The notes under the pieces: generated by a model
Databases searched by the model: none
Told to the model about the DNA's origin: nothing
What the model saw: only the letters and a program-made list of their open reading frames with translations
NCBI RefSeq assembly: GCF_014202335.1
Contig: NZ_JACHGP010000016.1
Span: forward strand, 1-64,000
Direction: 5' to 3'
Length of the DNA: 64,000 nucleotides
Source: Mycobacterium sp. AZCC_0083
GTDB taxonomy: Bacteria; Actinomycetota; Actinomycetes; Mycobacteriales; Mycobacteriaceae
In this document: in pieces, positions 43,827-52,199 of the stretch
Position numbering within the stretch: position 1 is the first letter of the stretch
Layout: every line of letters starts with the position of its first letter
Position numbers and translations under genes: made by a program

Positions 43827-44678
43827 TTACGCCTTGGTCAGGCCCGAGTCCCGAATCGCCTCGGCGAGCGGCTCCAGCACGACCGGGTCGTACGGCGGCG
43901 GCAGATAGATGATCGCGAGATCCAGACCTTCCTTGCCGAGCGCCCCGGCCTCGTCGACCACCTTGGCGTAGTCGCGGTCCGCGCCGAGTCGGACGTGCGA
44001 GGAGAGGGTGATCTCCTTCGGATCGCGGCCGATGTCCGCGCAGCGGGCGTGGAGCACGTCACGCTTGTGCGCGAACTCCTCGGGCGTGCCGCCGACGAAG
44101 TTCCAGTGGTCGGCGTACTTCGCGGTCAGAGGCAGGGTGCGCTTCTCGCCGCTGCCACCGATGCAGATCGGCGGGTGCGGCTGCTGCGGCCCCTTCGGCT
44201 CGTTGCGCGCGTCCTTGAGCTGGTAGTACTTGCCGTCGAAGGTGGTGGTCTCGTTGCTGAGCAGGCTGGTCAGCACCTCGCAGGCCTCCTCGAAGCGGTC
44301 GAACCGCTCCTTGATGGTGCCCAGCTCGATGCCGTAGGCGCCCGATTCCTCCTCGTTCCAGCCCGCGCCGATGCCGAGCTCGAGCCTGCCGTTGGAGATG
44401 ACGTCGAGTGCCGCCGCCATGTTGGCCAGCACGGCCGGGTGCCGGTAGTGGATGCCGCTGACCAGCACGCCGACGCGCAATCGCTTGGTGGCCTGCGCCA
44501 GCGCGGTCAGGGTTATCCAGCCCTCAAGGCACGGGCCGGTGGAGTCCGAGAAGATCGGATAGAAGTGGTCGAAGGTCCAGCCGGACTCGAAGACGTCGAT
44601 GTCATCGGCGGTCTGCCAGATCGGCAACATGTCGGACCAGGTGGTGTTTTGCGGGGATGTTTTGAAGGCGAATCGCAC
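43827..44678 (-). CDS. LLM-class F420-dependent oxidoreductase
   Basis: A 283-residue luciferase-like TIM barrel. Landmarks are the N-terminal ESGWTFDHFYPIFSDSTGPC, LVSGIHYRHPAVLANMAAAL, LGIGAGWNEEESGAYGI and the later PICIGGSGEKRTLPLTAKYA. This is the mycobacterial F420-using group; a hydride transfer from F420H2 to an unknown substrate is expected. Start GTG 44678. It converges with deoR at a 3-bp distance. Confidence 0.87.
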   Translation of the reverse strand: MRFAFKTSPQNTTWSDMLPIWQTADDIDVFESGWTFDHFYPIFSDSTGPCLEGWITLTALAQATKRLRVGVLVSGIHYRHPAVLANMAAALDVISNGRLELGIGAGWNEEESGAYGIELGTIKERFDRFEEACEVLTSLLSNETTTFDGKYYQLKDARNEPKGPQQPHPPICIGGSGEKRTLPLTAKYADHWNFVGGTPEEFAHKRDVLHARCADIGRDPKEITLSSHVRLGADRDYAKVVDEAGALGKEGLDLAIIYLPPPYDPVVLEPLAEAIRDSGLTKA

Positions 44679-44752
44679 TCGATCAAGCCTAGACCCGCAA
44701 CCTGCGATGTGCCGTGCGATGACTTTTCCCAGTGGTCCAGGTCGGTATCGGC

Positions 44753-45325
44753 ATGATCGACATGACCTCGGCTTGTATGAATACGACCTCCGTCCTGGCA
44801 GCCCTGAAGGATGACGAACTCGACATGCGTACCCCGTGCGAAAAGCTGTCGCTGCGTGAGCTGGTCGCCCACGTCGGCGGACTCGGCGTGGCGTTCGCCG
44901 CGGCCGCGCGAAAGGACCTCGGTGAATTCACCGACTCGCCACCAGGAGAAGGCGGGTACCAATTGGACGGCGACTGGCGGGCTCAGTACCCGGCCAATCT
45001 GGCCGCGCTCGCCGAGGCCTGGCGCGACCCGGGAGCGTGGGACGGCATGACGCGCGTTGGCGGCGTGGACCTTCCTGGTGAGGTGTGCGCAATGGTCGCA
45101 CTGACCGAGGTGGTCGTGCATGGGTGGGACGTCGCGCGATCCACCGGGCAGGACTACGACGTCGACGACGAGGTCGCCGAGGCACTGCTGGCACACATCG
45201 CGTCGTTCGCTGCGGAGGGACCGGTGGAGGGGTTGTTCGGGCCGGCCGTCGCGGTCTCCGACGATGCAGGGGCATTCGATCGCGCGATCGCGCTCAGCGG
45301 ACGTGACCCGCGGTGGCGGGTCTAG
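44753..45325 (+). CDS. TIGR03086-family protein (mycothiol-dependent maleylpyruvate isomerase fold)
   Basis: A protein of about 190 residues of the DinB-like four-helix group used by mycothiol-dependent enzymes. Segments MRTPCEKLSLRELVAHVGGL and MVALTEVVVHGWDVARSTGQ give the two histidines expected at the metal site. ATG 44753 and ATG 44762 are both possible. It is followed 17 bp later by the PHP gene, so it is likely the first gene of a small operon. Substrate unknown. Confidence 0.82.
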   Translation: MIDMTSACMNTTSVLAALKDDELDMRTPCEKLSLRELVAHVGGLGVAFAAAARKDLGEFTDSPPGEGGYQLDGDWRAQYPANLAALAEAWRDPGAWDGMTRVGGVDLPGEVCAMVALTEVVVHGWDVARSTGQDYDVDDEVAEALLAHIASFAAEGPVEGLFGPAVAVSDDAGAFDRAIALSGRDPRWRV

Positions 45326-45342
45326 CCCTCACACTGGAAGGC

Positions 45343-46353
45343 ATGGACCCCGTCGCGGCGCTGCGCGAGATCGCCTACTACAAGGACCGGGCTCGCGAGG
45401 ACTCGCGCCGCGTGATGGCCTACCGGAATGCGGCGGACACCGTCGAGAGACTCGACGACGCCCAACGCGAGAAACACGGCAAAGCCAACAGCTGGCAGTC
45501 ACTGCCGGGGATCGGCCCGAAGACCGCCAAGGTCATCGCGCAGGCGTGGTCGGGTCGTGAACCCGACACACTCGTCGAATTGCGCGGGGCGGCAACTGAT
45601 CTGGGCGGCGGCGAGATCCGTGCGGCGCTGAGGGGTGACCTTCACCTGCACTCCAACTGGTCGGACGGATCGGCGCCGATCACGGAGATGATGGCCACCG
45701 CCAAGTCGCTCGGACACGAGTACTGCGCCTTGACCGACCACTCGCCCCGGCTGACCGTCGCCAACGGCCTTTCCCCGGAACGGCTTCGGAAGCAACTCGA
45801 CGTGATCGACGAGCTGCGGGAACGGTTCGCGCCGATGCGCATCCTGACCGGCATCGAGGTCGACATCCTCGACGACGGCAGCCTCGACCAGGAGCCGGAA
45901 CTGCTGGAGCGCCTCGACGTCGTGGTGGCCAGCGTGCACTCGAAGCTGGCGATGGATGCGGCCTCGATGACCCGGCGCATGGTGCGGGCGGTGTCCGAGG
46001 GCTACGCCGACGTGCTCGGGCATTGCACGGGCAGGCTGGTGGAAGGCAACCGAGGGACGCGTCCCGAGTCGAAGTTCGACGCCGAGAAGGTGTTCACCGC
46101 TTGCCGTGATCACGGCACCGCGGTGGAGATCAACTCACGACCGGAACGCCGCGATCCGCCGACTCGGCTGCTGACGCTGGCGCTGGAGATCGGCTGCGAC
46201 TTCTCCATCGACACCGACGCGCACGCGCCAGGGCAACTCGACTTCCTCGGTTATGGTGCCCAGCGCGCGCTCGACAACGACGTGCCCGTGGACAGGATCA
46301 TCACGACCTGGCCCGTCGAACGACTCCTCGAGTGGACCGCGGCTCGCCCGTGA
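45343..46353 (+). CDS. PHP-domain phosphoesterase with N-terminal HhH (PolX C-terminal-like)
   Basis: A 336-residue protein. An N-terminal helix-hairpin-helix (SLPGIGPKTAKVIAQAWSG near residue 50) is followed by a PHP domain with all metal motifs: GDLHLHSNWSDG, ALTDHSP, GIEVDIL, ASVHSKL, GHCTGR, EINSRPERRDPP and STDAHAPGQLDF. This matches the PHP part of bacterial family X DNA polymerases without the polymerase module, so a 3'-5' exonuclease or phosphoesterase role in DNA repair is plausible. ATG 45343 has GGAAGG upstream. Confidence 0.88.
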   Translation: MDPVAALREIAYYKDRAREDSRRVMAYRNAADTVERLDDAQREKHGKANSWQSLPGIGPKTAKVIAQAWSGREPDTLVELRGAATDLGGGEIRAALRGDLHLHSNWSDGSAPITEMMATAKSLGHEYCALTDHSPRLTVANGLSPERLRKQLDVIDELRERFAPMRILTGIEVDILDDGSLDQEPELLERLDVVVASVHSKLAMDAASMTRRMVRAVSEGYADVLGHCTGRLVEGNRGTRPESKFDAEKVFTACRDHGTAVEINSRPERRDPPTRLLTLALEIGCDFSIDTDAHAPGQLDFLGYGAQRALDNDVPVDRIITTWPVERLLEWTAARP

Positions 46354-46778
46354 GCTCCCTCGGGATCGACACGATTTCGACCATTCTGGCCGCGGGACTG
46401 ATCTTCCTGCTGGCCCTTGTCCTGGGCATCTGGAAGTACCGGCAGATGGCCACCTCGGAGAACCACCTCGCCCACCCCTACGTCGACATCGCTCACCGGG
46501 CCGCGCTGCTCTATTCGTTCGCCACCGTGCTGGTGGCGGTCTTCGTCGAGCTCAGTGCCTGGCCGACGTGGGTGAATCTCAGTGCGGCCATGGTGCTGGT
46601 GTTCTTCTTCGTCGCCGCGATCTTCGAGTACATCGTCCACGGCATCCGGCGCGACACCACGAATCAGTTCGAGCACCCGACCTCTGCGCTCACTGTGGGC
46701 ATGATCGCGTTGATCATCGGCGAGGTTGGCGGCTTCGCCGTGCTGCTCGCGGGATTCGTTGCGGGACAGTTAGTCTAG
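46350..46778 (+). CDS. Four-helix integral membrane protein of unknown function
   Basis: A 142-residue hydrophobic protein. The start is GTG 46350, overlapping the PHP stop (GTGA). Predicted helices cover ISTILAAGLIFLLALVLGIW, the segment around LLYSFATVLVAVFVELSAWP, VNLSAAMVLVFFFVAAIFEY and MIALIIGEVGGFAVLLAGFV. A loop has HLAHPYVDIAHRAALL. I do not recognise the family. Coupling to the PHP gene suggests cotranscription. Confidence 0.75.
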   Translation: MSSLGIDTISTILAAGLIFLLALVLGIWKYRQMATSENHLAHPYVDIAHRAALLYSFATVLVAVFVELSAWPTWVNLSAAMVLVFFFVAAIFEYIVHGIRRDTTNQFEHPTSALTVGMIALIIGEVGGFAVLLAGFVAGQLV

Positions 46779-47599
46779 TCGAGCAGCCCTAGCGCGGGAG
46801 CAAGCGCACGGGCCGCGGCGAGCCCGGCAGGCTGATCCGCGTCGTGCAGCACGGTCAGGTGTACGTGGTCGGCACCCGCCGCGTGCAACTGACGAGCTCG
46901 TTCGGCGACGTCGTCGGGGCCGCCCCGGGCGACGAGCGTGTCGATGAGGCCGTCGCTCAAACTCGTGATGTCGTCATCGGTAAAGCCCTGCCGGAGCAGT
47001 GATTTGACGTATGCGGGCAGGCCGCACAGGAACGTCAGTGGCTGGCGCGCTGTTGCCCTGGCGGCATCGGCGTCGCGATCCAGAACGGCGTACAGGCCCA
47101 CCGACAGTATGCGATCGGGACCAAGCCGCTGCCGCGCCGACGCAACGTAGTCGGGGACGAGCAGCGCAGGCATGGCTCCGGCGAACCGGTCCCGCGCGAC
47201 GTCGAGTGCACGTGGCCCGAACGCGGCCAGGATGCGCCGGTGCGCCGGTATCGGATGGTCGGCGCCGTCGAGGCGGTCGACGTAGTCGCCAAGGGCCGCG
47301 AGTGGCCGCTCCGAGTGCGGTGACCCGAGGCCCACCAGAAGCCGGCCCGGCGCAACGGCTTCCACCCGGTGGAACAGTGCAGTCACCGACGCGGCGTCGA
47401 ATACGTCAGGAGGGATGATCGCCGACCCGACGACGGCTCGCTCGGTTGCTCGGATCAGGTCGGCAAGCCGTTCGAGTCGGTCGAGTTGACCGCCGACGAT
47501 CCACAGAGTGGTGAATCCGAGTTGCTCGAGCTGGCCTGCGGAGCCAAACCCTTCGGGATCGACCGTCAGACCAAAGCGTCCCAGTTGCATCGCGACCAT
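46775..47599 (-). CDS. LLM-class F420-dependent oxidoreductase (TIGR03620-like)
   Basis: A 274-residue luciferase-like barrel with a shortened N-terminus: LGRFGLTVDPEGFGSAGQLE, LEQLGFTTLWIVGG, LLVGLGSPHSERPLAALGDY and ARGGPDDVAERARQLHAAGA. The last resembles the end of TIGR03620 F420 enzymes. ATG 47599 or ATG 47590 could start it. Its promoter is covered by the SoxR/MerR-type palindrome at 47613-47636, so redox or drug control is possible. Confidence 0.82.
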   Translation of the reverse strand: MVAMQLGRFGLTVDPEGFGSAGQLEQLGFTTLWIVGGQLDRLERLADLIRATERAVVGSAIIPPDVFDAASVTALFHRVEAVAPGRLLVGLGSPHSERPLAALGDYVDRLDGADHPIPAHRRILAAFGPRALDVARDRFAGAMPALLVPDYVASARQRLGPDRILSVGLYAVLDRDADAARATARQPLTFLCGLPAYVKSLLRQGFTDDDITSLSDGLIDTLVARGGPDDVAERARQLHAAGADHVHLTVLHDADQPAGLAAARALAPALGLLD

Positions 47600-47612
47600 G
47601 CGGCCAACGGTA

Positions 47613-47636
47613 TGACCTCAATCGTCGTTGAGGTCA
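47613..47636. promoter_or_regulatory. SoxR/MerR-type operator TGACCTCAA-N6-TTGAGGTCA
   Basis: Perfect 9-bp arms around a 6-bp centre. The inner CCTCAA-N6-TTGAGG equals the arms and spacing of the E. coli soxS SoxR box. On the minus strand TTGACC can act as -35, with CATACC 17 bp later, just before the oxidoreductase start. No MerR-family gene is in the window. Confidence 0.65.
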
Positions 47637-47645
47637 AGCGGTGTC

Positions 47646-49010
47646 CTAGCTTGGCGCCACCAGCGACATCAATTCGGTTCCGTCGTCGGAGGTACGGACA
47701 AGCGTGTCGCCGATCCTGGTTATTCTGGCCAGGGATCCCGCGGGCCTCGGGATCGACCAAACCCTGTCGCAGGTAGCGAGGTCGTAGGCCATGGCCAGGT
47801 TGGCGGATTTGATGTCTCGCGGTGCGCCCACGAACACCGAACCGTCGGTGCCGAGGTAGCCGTCGATCATGTCGAATGCGCACGGCTTGCCCTCATCGCC
47901 CGTGCGCAGATCGTAGGACTGAAAACGTCCTTCGTCGGTGGGGGTCTTCTCCCCGATCCAGAGCGTGGTTCCGATCAACTGCATGCCGTACGGCGGGTCG
48001 CCGGACACGTCGAGCAGTTTGTCGCCACTGGGACCGTAGATTCCGAAGCTGTCGCTCTGCACGATCGCCGTGACGTTTCCTGTCGTGCCACCGACCCGTT
48101 GGCCGTCGATGCGCGTTTTGTTCGTGAGTCTGCCTACAGTGTCGAAGAATTGGATGAACGACTGCCCTAGGTGCTCGCTGAACTCGGCCGCGAAGCCACC
48201 GTCGAAGTCGCCCCACGACCCCATGTCGGCGCCTTTGGGGAACTGAGGGGAGAGGACCCTGCCATCCTGGAGAGAGAACATCGTGACCGGGCCCTCGCTC
48301 CTTCCCCCTTGAAACCCGATGTCGCCGATGTGAATCGCGACGACGCCTGCGCCGGGGACGAACCACGTGGTCTCACCATGCGGTCCCACGCCGTAGAGGC
48401 CTTCGCCCTTCGTTGCAGCGATCAAGTAGTTGCCGAACTGTGCGGCCTTGAGCTTGCCGGTAATGAGGCGCACGTTGGTCGGCCCGTTGTAGGTCAGTAC
48501 GCCGCTCTGCCCGTCGATGACCCAGGCGGTGGCTGCGGTTTGATCGTCGGAAATGCACACCACCGCAGCTCCGTTGAGGAAGCAACGCGGCATGTCAGCT
48601 GAGGAATTCAGCTTGACGGACGGAAACAGCCGGTGGCCGTTGGTGGCGTCCACGCCGATTAGCCACCACTGAGGTGTGGTCTGGCCTGGGCTGCTGACCA
48701 ACAAATAGGTGCGGGGCGGCGTGTTGGTGACAAGACTTGGCAACCAAGGAGCGTCCAGGGTGGCGATCGTCGACCCGGGGGGCAATCCCAAGTCGGCGAC
48801 GTTCGTCTTCCAGCCTGGAGCGGGGTGCACCTTCATGGACGACAGGAGTGCTTCCTTCGGCGGCTGCCACCTGGAGCGTGCCCAGTACTCGGCGCCGCCG
48901 GTGAACCACCATCCGACGGCGCCGGCGATCACAACGACAACGACAACGACAAGTGCGCCGATGAGCAGTGGCCAGCGACGTCGCCGGCCACGCTGCGATT
49001 GTTCGATCAA
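47646..49010 (-). CDS. Membrane-anchored protein with beta-propeller-like extracellular domain
   Basis: A 454-residue protein: short basic N-terminus, one transmembrane helix at about residues 13-36 (PLLIGALVVVVVVVIAGAVG), then a large extracytoplasmic part rich in short beta-strand repeats (YLLVSSPGQTTPQWWLIGVD, AATAWVIDGQSGVLTYNGP, NYLIAATKGEGLYGV, LAMAYDLATCDRVWSI), as in PQQ-like propellers. It is the last gene of the Esp-like locus, six bases after the EspH-like stop, so a role in that secretion module is inferred. I cannot name a closer homologue. Confidence 0.72.
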   Translation of the reverse strand: MIEQSQRGRRRRWPLLIGALVVVVVVVIAGAVGWWFTGGAEYWARSRWQPPKEALLSSMKVHPAPGWKTNVADLGLPPGSTIATLDAPWLPSLVTNTPPRTYLLVSSPGQTTPQWWLIGVDATNGHRLFPSVKLNSSADMPRCFLNGAAVVCISDDQTAATAWVIDGQSGVLTYNGPTNVRLITGKLKAAQFGNYLIAATKGEGLYGVGPHGETTWFVPGAGVVAIHIGDIGFQGGRSEGPVTMFSLQDGRVLSPQFPKGADMGSWGDFDGGFAAEFSEHLGQSFIQFFDTVGRLTNKTRIDGQRVGGTTGNVTAIVQSDSFGIYGPSGDKLLDVSGDPPYGMQLIGTTLWIGEKTPTDEGRFQSYDLRTGDEGKPCAFDMIDGYLGTDGSVFVGAPRDIKSANLAMAYDLATCDRVWSIPRPAGSLARITRIGDTLVRTSDDGTELMSLVAPS

Positions 49011-49015
49011 AGGGG

Positions 49016-49513
49016 TCAGTCCTCGTGTGCGTACCGGGTGGCGAAGATCTGCGCCTTATCGGCGAGCACCGTCTCAGCGGTCGGGAGCCCAAGCTCATGC
49101 TCCGCGTAGCTACGCGCGGTCAACGGATCTTCCCCCATCTGTTGCATCATCCCCGAGACGAGCAGGTGTTGACCGGCGCGGGCATTCTGACTTGCGAGCC
49201 GGGCAATCAGTGAAATCTCTTCGGCCAGTTGACTTTCAGTCATGTTGCACACTTGGGGTGCCAACGTAACCTGGATGGGTCGGCCGTCCAACAGTGCAGT
49301 GGCCGACACCGTGCCCGGTGGGTTCGTCACTGTGAAGAAAATGGTCTGGGGCCCAGGTTCCTCATCGTCGTCCGGGAGGACCGCGTCCAGACCAACGTCG
49401 ACGTAGTCGGCGACGGCGGGTGGGGAGAAGTCGAGCGCATCCAGCATCGACTCAGCGGGGCTGTGGTCGTCCTCGTCGTCGTCCCACGAATCGTCGGACC
49501 AGTTGCCATTCAT
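49016..49513 (-). CDS. EspH-like ESX-1 secretion-associated protein
   Basis: A 165-residue protein with a very acidic N-terminus (DDSWDDDEDD), then ALDFSPP and the block QTIFFTVTNPPGTVSATALL, DGRPIQVTL, MTESQLAEEISLIARLASQN and the end KAQIFATRYAHED. This pattern (LFTVTNPQGSVSV, MSEAQLADEI, EVFATRYD) is what I recall of EspH of the ESX-1 locus. The ATG overlaps the EspC-like stop (TAATG). It may be a chaperone-like or regulatory protein for the locus. Confidence 0.72.
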   Translation of the reverse strand: MNGNWSDDSWDDDEDDHSPAESMLDALDFSPPAVADYVDVGLDAVLPDDDEEPGPQTIFFTVTNPPGTVSATALLDGRPIQVTLAPQVCNMTESQLAEEISLIARLASQNARAGQHLLVSGMMQQMGEDPLTARSYAEHELGLPTAETVLADKAQIFATRYAHED

Positions 49514-49836
49514 TAGGTCTCGCAAGCGTTGATGGCATCGGCACCGGCGGCGTCGGTGTGGTCGTACCGTGCGGCAGCAGCACTAAGTTTCTCGCCCAAC
49601 TCCGTCGAGACCTTGAACAATGCACTTCCAGCGGCCCGGCGTGCCTCCTCTGCCGCGGATACGGCGAGATGGGTTGCCTCGCAGACCATTCCATGTGTGT
49701 CTTGCACGTTGCGTGCCGGATCAACGATCGACCGGTTCGCGCCGGTGATCTTATTGACCGACTCCTGCTGTCTCTCCGCCAGATGCCGAATGTGCTCGGT
49801 CAGGACGCCCAGGTTCTTCTCTTGATCAGTGGACAC
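49513..49836 (-). CDS. EspC-like type VII secretion substrate
   Basis: A 107-residue, two-helix protein. It begins like EspC (KNLGVLTEHIRHLA versus ERLGVLASHHDNAA in EspC) and ends SAAAARYDHTDAAGADAI, in which Y91-x3-D95 is the general ESX secretion signal YxxxD. The hairpin would be the partner of the EspA/E-like protein, as EspC is of EspA. GTG 49836 is chosen to fit this length; an ATG 16 codons upstream overlaps the preceding gene. Confidence 0.7.
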   Translation of the reverse strand: MSTDQEKNLGVLTEHIRHLAERQQESVNKITGANRSIVDPARNVQDTHGMVCEATHLAVSAAEEARRAAGSALFKVSTELGEKLSAAAARYDHTDAAGADAINACET

Positions 49837-49852
49837 GAGGTTCCGTTCGTCG

Positions 49853-50884
49853 TCAGCGGGGAGCGCCAGGCGCTGGCGCTCCATATGGGGTGGCGGGTGC
49901 TTGAACCGTGGGCTCCTCGGGCTCTGGCACGGTGTATTGCGTTTCGGGCTTCGACCGCGACGGCAGCTCCATAGGGTCGTCCTTCCCCGGTAGCGGCGTC
50001 ACACCGGGTTCGGAGCGCGGGAGACTCGCCTCGCCATTCATTGGTACCGGGAAGACCTCGCCGGCGCCGCAGGGGTCCAAGGGGGTGCCGGACGTGTCCT
50101 TCGCAGCGCCCCCATAGCGCTCCGACGCCTTGCCAATGCGGTCCGCGTTCTCGAGAGAATTCTTGACCAAAACTGCCATCGTGACGCCGGCCGTATCCAA
50201 TGCTCCTGCTGCGGCGGCACAGTCCATCGCGAACTTGAGGGCGGCGGTTGGCGGAGTCAGGTTCATCGCCGCCGTCGCCAAGTCGTATTTGGTGAGCGTG
50301 TCCGATGCATCGTTGAGCGTCTGTCGGGTGCGGTCGACTTGACCGGCCTCGGTATCGAGGTGGCCGGCGATCTCGGCGTCCGCGGTCTGCACTTCTGAGG
50401 CAAGTCGTTTGTGCGATGCATTCGTCGCGTTGTAAACCTGCGCGGCGGTGCCATTCCACCGATCCTCGTGGGGCTCAGCATGGATGAGGGTCTCGACGAC
50501 GTTTTCCAGGCGCTTGCTCGAATCTCGGAATTGCTCGCCGGTGTATGGATCTCCGGAGCCCGTCGTCGCCTTCATGCCCGCAATCGCTAGCTGTGCAGCC
50601 GCTATCACCTTGGATTCGGCGAGCTTCATTACCGGGTTCTTCTCGAGGAAGGTTGGGACGGGGCCCAAGTTCGCGCCGAGGCTACCCAGGCCAAGCGCGA
50701 TGTCCTTGCCGTCGCCGAGGACCTTGCGGCCGTCGACCATAGCCTGTCCGATGTCGCCCGTGGCGACGTGACCCACCAGGCTGGGCACGTCGGTTGCGAC
50801 GCCCGCGATGCCGGTGATGAGGTCGATAGGGGTGGCGGCCTCGACCTTGTCGAGCACCTTTCCCACTTCATCTAGAAAACCCAT
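49853..50884 (-). CDS. EspA/EspE-like type VII secretion-associated protein
   Basis: A 343-residue protein. The first 110 residues are hydrophobic and helix-forming with many Gly (ITGIAGVATDVPSLVGHVAT). A helical hairpin follows with SSKRLENVVETLIHAEPHED then RWNGTAAQVYNATN, giving a WxG turn at W143-G145 as in WXG100-type and EspA/EspE folds. A second hydrophobic region is at about 215-245. The C-terminus is a Pro/Glu-rich tail. It heads a four-gene operon with EspC-like and EspH-like genes, the order expected of an espE-espF-espH type set but without EspG. Confidence 0.68.
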   Translation of the reverse strand: MGFLDEVGKVLDKVEAATPIDLITGIAGVATDVPSLVGHVATGDIGQAMVDGRKVLGDGKDIALGLGSLGANLGPVPTFLEKNPVMKLAESKVIAAAQLAIAGMKATTGSGDPYTGEQFRDSSKRLENVVETLIHAEPHEDRWNGTAAQVYNATNASHKRLASEVQTADAEIAGHLDTEAGQVDRTRQTLNDASDTLTKYDLATAAMNLTPPTAALKFAMDCAAAAGALDTAGVTMAVLVKNSLENADRIGKASERYGGAAKDTSGTPLDPCGAGEVFPVPMNGEASLPRSEPGVTPLPGKDDPMELPSRSKPETQYTVPEPEEPTVQAPATPYGAPAPGAPR

Positions 50885-50965
50885 GGCCCCCCTTGCGCGC
50901 CGTCAAAAAGCCTAACAGCGCTCCGCGGCGGTATCGGACGGGAATGTCTTGAGCGAAGCCGGCGA

Positions 50966-52192
50966 TCAGTCCGGCAGCATCGGCATCTCCAGGCCAGGGT
51001 CGCGGCCGAGCAGAACGCCCCGCATGACCGCCGCGTTGCCGAACCTCTGCCGCACCTCGTCCATGGCGGCGTCCAACGCCACCACGTCGTTGACGGCTTC
51101 GAACGGCAGCTCCAACTGCTGGGCGCCGTCTCGGTCGATGTTGGACACCGCGAACCCCACCAGGGTCAGGCCCCGCTCGGCGATCAGCGGGCCCGCCGCG
51201 GCCACCAGCTCCCGCGCCGCGGCGAGGATGGCGTCGGTCGACGCGGTCGCGCGCGCCATGGTGTGCGAGCGCGTCACCCGGCTGAAGTCGTCGAACCGCA
51301 GGCGCAGCACGACGGTCCTTCCGGTGCGCCCGGACTTGCGCATCCGGCGGGTGATGCGGTCGACGAGGTTGATCACGACGGCGTCGATCTCGCTGTCCGA
51401 CATGGTGTTTCCGGCCCGGCCGAGCGCCCGCTGCGCCCCGACCGAGCGGCGCCGCACGCCCGTCACCACCCGGCGCCGGTCGACGTTGTGCGACAGCGCG
51501 AACAATTGGTGGCCCATGCCACCGCCGACCATCGAGTCCAGCATGGCTTCGCTGAGCTCGGCGACGTCGGCGACGGTGTAAATGCCGTGGCCGTGCAGCT
51601 TCTCGGCGGTCTTGGCGCCCACGCCCCACAGCCTGCGGATCGGCAGCGGATGCAGGAAGGCCAACTCGCGGTCCGGGGGCACCAGGAGCAAGCCGTCGGG
51701 CTTGGCCTCCTGGCTGGCGACCTTGGCCAGGAACTTGGTGCGTGCGATGCCCACGGTGATGGGCAGGCCGACGCGGTCGCGGACGTCAACCCGCAGTTGC
51801 GCCGCGATCTGCACGGGGGTGCCCGAGACCCGCGCGAGCCCGCCGACCTCGAGGAAGGCCTCGTCGACCGACAGCGGCTCGACGAGGGGAGTGGTGTCGC
51901 GGAACACCTCGAACACCGCATCGCTCGCCTGCGAGTACGCCGACATCCGCGGCGGCACGACGATGGCGTGCGGGCACAGGTGCCGCGCCTGGCGACCGCC
52001 CATCGCGGTGCGCACGCCGTAGGCCTTGGCCTCGTAGCTGGCCGCGAGCACGACGCCGCCGCCGACGATCACCGGTCGATTGCGCAGCGCCGGGTCATCG
52101 CGCTGCTCGACCGATGCGTAGAAGGAGTCGAGGTCCGCGTGCAGGATCGTGGCACCGGACCCGCTTCGCTGCCGCCCACCGGACACGAACAT
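50966..52192 (-). CDS. dinB: DNA polymerase IV (Y-family, DinB)
   Basis: A 408-residue translesion polymerase. Catalytic acidic residues are in HADLDSFYASVEQRDD and LSVDEAFLEVGGLA. Further motifs are GVRTAMGGRQARHLCP, TKFLAKVASQEAKPDG and WGVGAKTAEKLHGHGIYTVAD. The beta-clamp-binding motif QLELPF lies near the C-terminus. ATG 52192 is inside the palindrome GAACATATGTTC, a LexA box. The first residues, MFVSGGRQRSGSG, are unlike other DinB N-termini and may come from a nearby short repeat copy or a changed promoter junction. Confidence 0.93.
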   Translation of the reverse strand: MFVSGGRQRSGSGATILHADLDSFYASVEQRDDPALRNRPVIVGGGVVLAASYEAKAYGVRTAMGGRQARHLCPHAIVVPPRMSAYSQASDAVFEVFRDTTPLVEPLSVDEAFLEVGGLARVSGTPVQIAAQLRVDVRDRVGLPITVGIARTKFLAKVASQEAKPDGLLLVPPDRELAFLHPLPIRRLWGVGAKTAEKLHGHGIYTVADVAELSEAMLDSMVGGGMGHQLFALSHNVDRRRVVTGVRRRSVGAQRALGRAGNTMSDSEIDAVVINLVDRITRRMRKSGRTGRTVVLRLRFDDFSRVTRSHTMARATASTDAILAAARELVAAAGPLIAERGLTLVGFAVSNIDRDGAQQLELPFEAVNDVVALDAAMDEVRQRFGNAAVMRGVLLGRDPGLEMPMLPD

Positions 52193-52199
52193 ATGTTCG
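52186..52199. promoter_or_regulatory. LexA (SOS) box CGAACATATGTTCG over the dinB start codon
   Basis: A perfect 14-bp palindrome that fits the mycobacterial/Gram-positive SOS consensus CGAAC-N4-GTTCG. The dinB ATG is inside it (52190-52192). Repression by LexA would act at or over the transcription start of a leaderless message. Confidence 0.75.
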
